This document shows, one piece after another, positions 6,107 to 10,816 of a stretch of DNA of 10,816 bases (positions within the stretch are counted from its first letter, which is position 1; every line of letters starts with the position of its first letter). Location: positions 1 to 10,816 of the forward strand of contig JAUZEM010000405.1 in assembly GCA_030839005.1 (NCBI GenBank), in the 5' to 3' direction. This DNA comes from Actinomycetota bacterium (GTDB taxonomy: Bacteria > Actinomycetota > Acidimicrobiia > IMCC26256 > PALSA-610). The position numbers and the translations under genes are program-made. A model generated the notes under the pieces. The model saw nothing but the letters and a program-made list of their open reading frames with translations. It had not been told where the DNA came from and searched no databases.

Positions 6107-7723
6107 GTGCGGCGGTCTTCGCTCGTTCGGCTCGCGGCGCCGCCCGAAGTGGTGGGCGCGGCCGCGGTGGAACGACTCGGAGCGATTCCGGCCGGCAACC
6201 GAATCTTCGAGATCCCGGGACCGCCCGGCCGGCAACCGTCGGTCGCGCTCGCGCTCCGCTTGGCCGCGGCTGCGGACGGAACCGATGTCGCGATCACGTC
6301 GACGGGCGAGATCGATATCCCCTTCTTCGGGTGGTTCTTCCTGCCGCTCGTACGGATCGCACACCGACGGACCCGCGCGCACGCGGTCGAGACGCTGCGC
6401 GCCGCGCTCGACGGCCGTGCAAGTCCGGCGCCGGTGAAGACCGTCGTCGGGCTCCCGCCCGTCGCGTTCAGCCCCGAGCAGGCGACCTTCATCGCAACCG
6501 CGTCCGCCGCGGTCGCCGTCGTGACGTTCGCGGCCGCACTGTTCGGCCAGCTCTCGGGCCCGATCAGCGACACGTTCCGTGCGTCCGACGCGACGATCGG
6601 CGTCGCGCTGGCGCTCACGCGCCTCGGCGCGCTGTTCGCGCTCTTCGCGATCGCGATCGCCGATCGTCGCGGGCGCCGGACGTCGATCCTCGTCGGTGTC
6701 GTCGGGTCGGCGGTGGTCTGTGCCCTGTCCGCAATCGCGCCGAATCTCGCCACCTTCACCGCTGCGCAAGTCCTCCAGCGCGGACTCGTCGGCACCACCG
6801 GAACGGTTGCGTTCCTCGCGGTCGTGGAGGAGGCGCCGGAGGGCGCACGTGCGTACGCGGCGTCGATGCTCGCGCTGGCGGGCGGCTTCGGGTTCTCGGT
6901 CGCGGTCGTGACCTTGCCGCTGGGCGACGCGGCCCCGTGGGGGTGGCGGATCCCGTTCGCACTCGGCGGCGCGTCGATCCTCCTCGCCCCGGCGGTCGCG
7001 CGGCATCTCCGCGAGACGGCGCGCTACACCGCGCTCGTGGCCCGCACCGACGTCGTGCGCGGCCGCGCCCGCGACGTGTTCGAACGGCACCGGCGCCGCT
7101 TCGTGCTGCTCGCCGCCGTCGCCTTGCTGACCAATCTGTTCAGCGCTCCCTCGTCGCAGTTCATGAACAAGTACCTGACCGATATCCGAGGCTTCTCCAA
7201 CACGGACATCGCGCTGTTCCGCACGGTTACGACCGCCGTCCCCGGCCTCGTGGGCGTGCTGCTCGGCGGCCGACTGGCCGAGGCGCGTGGGCGCCGCCCG
7301 GTCGCCGGTATCTCGCTGGCCCTGGCGACCGGTGCGCAGATGATCTTCTTCCTGACCGGCGGCGCAACCCTGTGGGTGATGTCGGCGACTGCGATCTTCC
7401 TGGCCGGCGCGGGCGGCATCGCGCTCGGCACGCTCGACGCCGAGCTCTTCCCCACCGAGGTTCGCTCCACCTCGAACGCGATGCTCTACGTCGTCGGAGT
7501 CCTCGGGTCGGCGAGCGGTCTCCTGCTCGCGGGCGGCCTCTCTGACCATTTCGGCGGCATCGGCCGTTCGGTCGCGCTCACCGGCATCGGGTCGTTCCTC
7601 GTCGCGCTCGTCGTCGTCCCGCTGCTTCCGGAATCGGCGGACCGGGCGCTCGACGATGTGAGCCCGACGCAGGCGACCCGGACGCAGACCGGCAATCGCG
7701 ACGAGTACGGTCCCGATCCGTGA
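6107..7723 (+). CDS. MFS transporter with an SRPBCC-like N-terminal extension
   Basis: From GTG 6107 this is a 538-residue protein. Roughly residues 5-110 are soluble: an LVRLAAPPEVVGA opening, beta-rich stretches (VALALRLAAAADG, DVAITSTGEIDIP), then FFGWFFLPLVRIAHRRTRAHAVETLRAAL, which looks like the last strand and long C-terminal helix of an SRPBCC/START-type fold, though shorter than the usual 140 residues. From about 125 on a 12-helix major facilitator core follows. MFS motif A appears twice, as IADRRGRRTSIL after helix 2 and GGRLAEARGRRPV in the second half, and AELFPTEVRST marks the late loop. The substrate is unknown. ATG starts at 6080 and 6098 are alternatives; 6107 is preferred because no Shine-Dalgarno is present and a -10 box overlaps 6098. 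It overlaps the SMP-30 gene by GTGA, so a transported sugar, lactone or ester could be the substrate of that enzyme (inference). Confidence 0.85.
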   Translation: MRRSSLVRLAAPPEVVGAAAVERLGAIPAGNRIFEIPGPPGRQPSVALALRLAAAADGTDVAITSTGEIDIPFFGWFFLPLVRIAHRRTRAHAVETLRAALDGRASPAPVKTVVGLPPVAFSPEQATFIATASAAVAVVTFAAALFGQLSGPISDTFRASDATIGVALALTRLGALFALFAIAIADRRGRRTSILVGVVGSAVVCALSAIAPNLATFTAAQVLQRGLVGTTGTVAFLAVVEEAPEGARAYAASMLALAGGFGFSVAVVTLPLGDAAPWGWRIPFALGGASILLAPAVARHLRETARYTALVARTDVVRGRARDVFERHRRRFVLLAAVALLTNLFSAPSSQFMNKYLTDIRGFSNTDIALFRTVTTAVPGLVGVLLGGRLAEARGRRPVAGISLALATGAQMIFFLTGGATLWVMSATAIFLAGAGGIALGTLDAELFPTEVRSTSNAMLYVVGVLGSASGLLLAGGLSDHFGGIGRSVALTGIGSFLVALVVVPLLPESADRALDDVSPTQATRTQTGNRDEYGPDP

Positions 7724-8574
7724 CCGCACGTACGACGACGGTAATTCTCGACGGGCTCGCGTTTCCCGAAGGCCCGCGCTGGCACGACGGGCGCCTGTGG
7801 TTCTCGGATCAACACGACACGCGCGTCGTGGCGATGAAGGTCGACGGTGCCGCCGAGACGATCGTCGAGGTTCCTCAACAGCCTTCGGGGTTGGGATGGT
7901 TGCCCGACGGGCGGCTGCTCGTCGTCTCGATGCTCGATCGCATGTTGATGCGGCTCGAAGCTGATGGCGGTCTCGTCGTGCACGCCGATCTCTCCGAGCT
8001 CGCGCCCGCATCGTGCAACGACATGGTGGTCGACGCACACGGTCGCGCCTACGTGGGCAACTTCGGCTTCGACATGTACGCGGGCGCGAAGCCACGCGAG
8101 ACCTGTCTCGTCGCGGTCGAGCCGGACGGTCGGGCGCACGTCGTAGCCGAGGAGCTCGCATTCCCGAACGGCTCCGTCATTACCGCCGACGGGTCGACCC
8201 TGCTGGTCGGTGAGAGCATGGCGAGCCGCATCAGCGCCTTCGACATCGCGCCCGACGGCACGCTCGGGAATCGCCGCGTCTGGGCGCAGCTGGAGGGAGC
8301 CACGGTCGACGGCATGTGCCTCGACGCCGAGGGCGCGGTCTGGGCCGCGTGTCCCTTCAGCGGACGCGTGCTGCGCATTCGCGAAGGCGGCGAGGTCGTC
8401 GACGAGGTTACGGGCACGCACCCCGGCGCGTTCGCGTGCATGCTCGGCGGCGACGACCGGCGCACGCTCTACGTGTGCACCGCTCCGAGCCACGTGCCCG
8501 AGGAGGCACGGGCTGCGCACGCCGGTCGGATCGAAGCCGCTTCGGTCGAGGTACCCGGCGCGGGGTGGCCCTGA
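7720..8574 (+). CDS. SMP-30/gluconolactonase-family hydrolase
   Basis: This 284-residue protein has the length and layout of the six-bladed beta-propeller SMP-30/gluconolaconase/LRE-like family. LDGLAFPEGPRWHDGRLWFSD at the start supplies Glu17; ASCNDMVVDAHGRAYVGN gives Asn100; FPNGSVITADG gives Asn150; and VDGMCLDAEGAVWAA gives Asp197. These match in order and spacing the four metal ligands known in the family (Glu, Asn, Asn, Asp). Members hydrolyse lactones or related esters with a divalent cation. No signal peptide is seen, so it is probably cytoplasmic. The GTG start overlaps the MFS stop by 4 nt (7720-7723), so the two are coupled. The exact substrate cannot be read from sequence, and no gene symbol is justified. 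Confidence 0.9.
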   Translation: MTARTTTVILDGLAFPEGPRWHDGRLWFSDQHDTRVVAMKVDGAAETIVEVPQQPSGLGWLPDGRLLVVSMLDRMLMRLEADGGLVVHADLSELAPASCNDMVVDAHGRAYVGNFGFDMYAGAKPRETCLVAVEPDGRAHVVAEELAFPNGSVITADGSTLLVGESMASRISAFDIAPDGTLGNRRVWAQLEGATVDGMCLDAEGAVWAACPFSGRVLRIREGGEVVDEVTGTHPGAFACMLGGDDRRTLYVCTAPSHVPEEARAAHAGRIEAASVEVPGAGWP

Positions 8575-8625
8575 CCGCCGAGCTCACGACGTTGCACCAT
8601 CGGTTCCGGCGCGGGCGCCGGCCGG

Positions 8626-8631
8626 TAGCCT
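8626..8631 (+). promoter_or_regulatory. Candidate -10 box (TAGCCT) of a leaderless transcript
   Basis: TAGCCT lies 8 nt before GTG 8640, giving a predicted transcription start at or next to the start codon. It shares the TAGC[A/C]TGC core with the candidate at 6094. A -35 element is not clear. If real, it lets the membrane protein gene be transcribed apart from the MFS/SMP-30 pair. Confidence 0.4.
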
Positions 8632-8639
8632 GCGCACGC

Positions 8640-10268
8640 GTGGGAGACGTGGCGTCCGGCGCCGCCGAGGCGAGGCCGGACACGACACTCGAACCGGTCC
8701 ACGCCGAGCCCGAGACCCGTTCGCCGGTCGGGCGTGCGGGCGAGCATTCTCGGGGTTGGCTCGAAGCACTCGCAGTTATTGCGCTCGCGGGCGCCGTGTT
8801 CGTGGTGCATCCGTTCGGGTACGTCATGCATCACCCGTACTGGGCCGACGAAGCGTGGGTCGCGGTGCTCTCGAAGGCTCCGCTGACGCAGTGGACGTCC
8901 CTTTCGTCGAGCACTCCGATCGGATGGCTCCTCGCGGTGCGTTTGGCCCCGGTGGGTCGTGACGGACTTCGCATCGTGCCGCTGCTGTTCTCGGCGGGCG
9001 TCGTCGTGATGGCATACGTCGTCGCTCGCGGCCTTCCTTGGAAGAAGGCCTCGGTGGCACGGTTCGCGGGAGCGGTCGCGGGAGTGGTTGTGTTGCTCGC
9101 GCCGATCTCGTTGATGCGCAACGACCTGAAGCAGTACACGGCCGACGCCTTCTTTACTCTCGTGGTCATCGCGCTCGCGTGCCGAGTCGAAGCCCACCCG
9201 GGTCGCCGCAATCTCGCGCACCTCGTGATCGGATCGGCGTTCTCGATCGTGTTCAGCACGGCGACCGCCTTCGTCGTCGTCGCGGTGTTCGTCGGCCTGG
9301 CAATTACCGTGCTGGCGACTCGGTCGGCGCGACGCACGATCGAGGTCGCGCTGGCGGGCGGCGCGACTGCCGTCGCTCTCGGTGCATACTTCGCGCTCGT
9401 TGTCCTCCCCGCCGACAATCGAGCGCTGCGCGAATATTGGCGGGCGTACTACTTGCCCGAGCACGGGCTGCATGTGCTGTGGGTCGCGTGGCAACGCCTC
9501 ACCCGGCTCGCTCCTGTGCTCGCGATCCCCGCTCTGCTCCTCGTTGTCCTGGTCATCGTCGGAATGATCGCGCTCGCGGGTTTCGGGCGCCCGGCGGTGG
9601 CGCTCGCAGTTCCGATTCTCTGGGCCGAGATGTTCACGGCTGGTGTCGCGGACCGATATCCCTTCCTCGACCCGCGCACCTCGCACTTCCTGCTGATCCT
9701 GTCGCTCACAGTCGCATCGATCGGCTTCGTCCGCATCGTTGCTGCCGCGACATCGCGCTCGCGAGTGCTTGCCGCGCTACTGATCGTGGTCGCGGCCGGC
9801 GGATTCTTGCACGCCGCGGAGCCTTATATCCGGGCTCGCTCGATCCCGAACGAAGACGTGCGGAGCCAGGTTCTGTTCGTCGCGCAGCACTACCGACACG
9901 GTGACGTCGTGTTGGTGAGCTACATGAGCGACTACGGGTTCAGCTACTACTGGCCGGGTGCGGACCGCCGATACTCGGTGGACCATTCGGGAAAGAACTC
10001 GAACGGCTTCTTCACGCGTCTGGCTGATCGCACGGAGTTCGTCTATGCACAGGGCCGCACCGAGGCCGACACGATGGACGCGATGCGGCGGGCGCTCGCG
10101 TTGTCCCGCACTTCCCTGGCGACCGGCCGAATCTGGTTGATCCGCACCCACTTGAACGAAGAAGAGACAACCGCCTGGAAAACCACGCTCTCGGTGTTCG
10201 GACTCAGGCCGTCGTATCTTGCGGTCGGACCGGAGAGGCTCGTGCTCGTCGCGCGATCCGGGCCCTAG
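8640..10268 (+). CDS. Polytopic membrane protein, GT-C glycosyltransferase-like
   Basis: From GTG 8640 this is a 542-residue protein. A polar, disordered-looking N-terminus of about 35 residues is followed by a first membrane helix (WLEALAVIALAGAVFVV), then an extracytoplasmic loop with HPYWADEAWVAVL holding Asp70-Glu71. An acidic pair in the first large loop is the hallmark of GT-C enzymes such as ArnT/PMT-like proteins that use polyprenyl-phosphate sugars. About nine further hydrophobic helices run to around residue 405 (GGFLHAAEPY), followed by a soluble C-terminal domain of about 140 residues with SYMSDYGFSYYWPG. The family call is moderate, as no full GT-C profile can be tested here. Alternative starts are GTG 8565, which overlaps the SMP-30 gene by 10 nt, and GTG 8649. 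The TAG stop overlaps that of the convergent lipoprotein gene within CTAG. Confidence 0.8.
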   Translation: MGDVASGAAEARPDTTLEPVHAEPETRSPVGRAGEHSRGWLEALAVIALAGAVFVVHPFGYVMHHPYWADEAWVAVLSKAPLTQWTSLSSSTPIGWLLAVRLAPVGRDGLRIVPLLFSAGVVVMAYVVARGLPWKKASVARFAGAVAGVVVLLAPISLMRNDLKQYTADAFFTLVVIALACRVEAHPGRRNLAHLVIGSAFSIVFSTATAFVVVAVFVGLAITVLATRSARRTIEVALAGGATAVALGAYFALVVLPADNRALREYWRAYYLPEHGLHVLWVAWQRLTRLAPVLAIPALLLVVLVIVGMIALAGFGRPAVALAVPILWAEMFTAGVADRYPFLDPRTSHFLLILSLTVASIGFVRIVAAATSRSRVLAALLIVVAAGGFLHAAEPYIRARSIPNEDVRSQVLFVAQHYRHGDVVLVSYMSDYGFSYYWPGADRRYSVDHSGKNSNGFFTRLADRTEFVYAQGRTEADTMDAMRRALALSRTSLATGRIWLIRTHLNEEETTAWKTTLSVFGLRPSYLAVGPERLVLVARSGP

Positions 10269-10704
10269 GGCGAGACCGTGAGCTTCGTGTGCATGCCCTT
10301 GGCGAAGTGCGAGATCGGGGGCGTGTCCTCGGTAACGACGTTGCAGAAGACGACATACTGCCCGGGGGTCAGGTCGAACGTGTTCGACTTCGTGGTCTTC
10401 GACGCGATGTCCTCCATCTCGCCGACCTGGTCGCTCGGTGGGATCTTGTCCTCGTCGACCGAGCCGTCGGCCTTCGTCGGGAGTTTCGCCGGGTCGTCGC
10501 CGCGCACCACCACGAACTCGTGGGTGCTGGTACCGACATTCTCGGCGGTGAATTTCACCTTCCGGCCTTGATGTTTCCCTTGCCGAAGGTGATCGAGTAC
10601 TCCGTCTCCGTCGCCTTGTCGGTGTTCCCGTCGTCGTCTCCACATGCCGGCATGATCGCCGCGCAGCAAAGGATTACCGACAGAACTCCAAGTTTGCGGA
10701 CCAT
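10265..10704 (-). pseudogene. Cupredoxin-like lipoprotein gene with an apparent one-base deletion
   Basis: From ATG 10704 the first frame encodes MVRKLGVLSVILCCAAIMPAC plus GDDDG, a signal peptide ending in a lipobox-like MPAC (lipidated Cys21), and stops at TGA 10555-10557. The second frame continues the same domain without loss from about 10561 to TAG 10265-10267. The span is 440 nt; adding one base gives 441, or a 146-residue protein with a clean join (GNIKAG then KVKFTAENVG). The restored domain is a blue-copper fold with likely type 1 copper ligands His62 (THEFVV), Cys121 (YVVFCNV), His133 and Met138 (SHFAKGM). It would be a membrane-anchored extracytoplasmic electron carrier or copper-binding protein. 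The break may be a real mutation or a sequencing or assembly error. As read, only a 49-residue peptide without the copper site would be made. Confidence 0.85.
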
Positions 10705-10816
10705 GGTGTCTCCCCTCTCGAATCTGTCCCGCATCATTCCTGGCGCCGCCGATCCCTACAAACAACCGCCGCGCGTGACACCAACTCACGAACGGTGCCA
10801 ATATGAGCACCGTGGG
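10705..10816. other. Intergenic region upstream of the cupredoxin gene, with an inverted repeat
   Basis: This is the longest non-coding stretch in the window. Besides the ribosome binding site it holds a perfect 7-bp inverted repeat, ACGGTGC (10792-10798) and GCACCGT (10807-10813), separated by 8 nt. The layout suits an operator or a loose hairpin about 90 nt upstream of the ATG at 10704. No convincing -35/-10 pair was found on the minus strand. The region is cut by the window edge, so another gene may start just beyond it. Confidence 0.4.
10709..10718 (-). promoter_or_regulatory. Ribosome binding site of the cupredoxin lipoprotein gene
   Basis: The minus strand reads GAGAGGGGAGACACC directly before the ATG at 10704, a strong purine-rich site about 5-8 nt upstream. 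It favours 10704 over the in-frame ATGs further upstream and places the basic n-region of the signal peptide right at the N-terminus. The intact signals suggest that the gene was functional until recently, or that the frameshift is an artefact. Confidence 0.6.

Noticed and set aside
5285..8161. A 958-codon open frame on the minus strand
   Set aside because: It runs through the TMEM175-like, peroxiredoxin, MFS and SMP-30 genes in the wrong frame or strand, and is almost all Arg, Ala, Asp and Glu with no domain.
8469..9686. A 405-codon minus-strand open frame opposite the GT-C-like gene
   Set aside because: Its composition is a charged shadow, while the plus strand encodes a coherent multi-helix membrane protein.
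10555..10704. A stand-alone 49-residue secreted peptide from the first half of the cupredoxin gene
   Set aside because: Its end (SITFGKGNIKAG) is the first strand of the cupredoxin domain that continues in the next frame, so a broken larger gene is the simpler reading.
10803..10816. ATG AGC ACC GTG as the possible start of a divergent plus-strand gene at the window edge
   Set aside because: Only four codons are visible, there is no Shine-Dalgarno, and no clear promoter is seen. It cannot be supported.
1..10816. CRISPR arrays, tRNA genes, insertion sequences, defence or toxin-antitoxin genes
   Set aside because: No direct-repeat array, cloverleaf-like segment, transposase or recognisable defence domain was seen on either strand.

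Overview
The window is high-GC DNA (strong G/C third-codon bias, GTG starts, 1-10 nt gene junctions, long shadow ORFs on both strands). This fits an actinobacterium; an Acidimicrobiia-like lineage is my guess from gene style, not shown by any marker. Coding density is near total: I see eleven genes and no gap over about 112 nt. No tRNA, rRNA, CRISPR array, insertion sequence or phage gene was found.

Block A (1-4995, + strand) is the end of a surface-polysaccharide type operon. It holds the C-terminal part of an alpha-helical-barrel protein, a SAM methyltransferase, a DUF354 glycosyltransferase-like protein, an AsnB-type amidotransferase/asparagine synthase, and a second SAM methyltransferase. 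The first four junctions are ATGA, 5 nt, TGATG and 7 nt, which suggests translational coupling. The likely joint role is building and decorating (amidating, methylating) an extracellular glycan.

Block B (6060 down to 4996, - strand) is a two-gene operon: a Bcp-type peroxiredoxin, then a TMEM175-like (DUF1211) membrane protein 15 nt downstream. Its last stop codon abuts the stop of block A with no spacer.

Block C (about 6107-10268, + strand) diverges from block B. It holds an MFS transporter with an unusual soluble N-terminal extension that resembles part of an SRPBCC fold, an SMP-30/gluconolactonase-family hydrolase that overlaps it by GTGA, and a multi-pass GT-C-like membrane protein. Two candidate leaderless promoters (TAGCAT and TAGCCT, each 7-8 nt before a GTG) may define the starts of the first and third genes.

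Block D (10704 down to 10265, - strand) is a cupredoxin-like lipoprotein gene broken by an apparent one-base deletion near 10561. Its stop codon overlaps the convergent stop of block C in a shared CTAG.

I found no clear new multi-gene defence or mobile system. The best leads are the Glu-to-Leu change in the AsnB glutaminase pocket, the SRPBCC-like/MFS fusion, the frameshifted copper lipoprotein and the paired leaderless-promoter motif.
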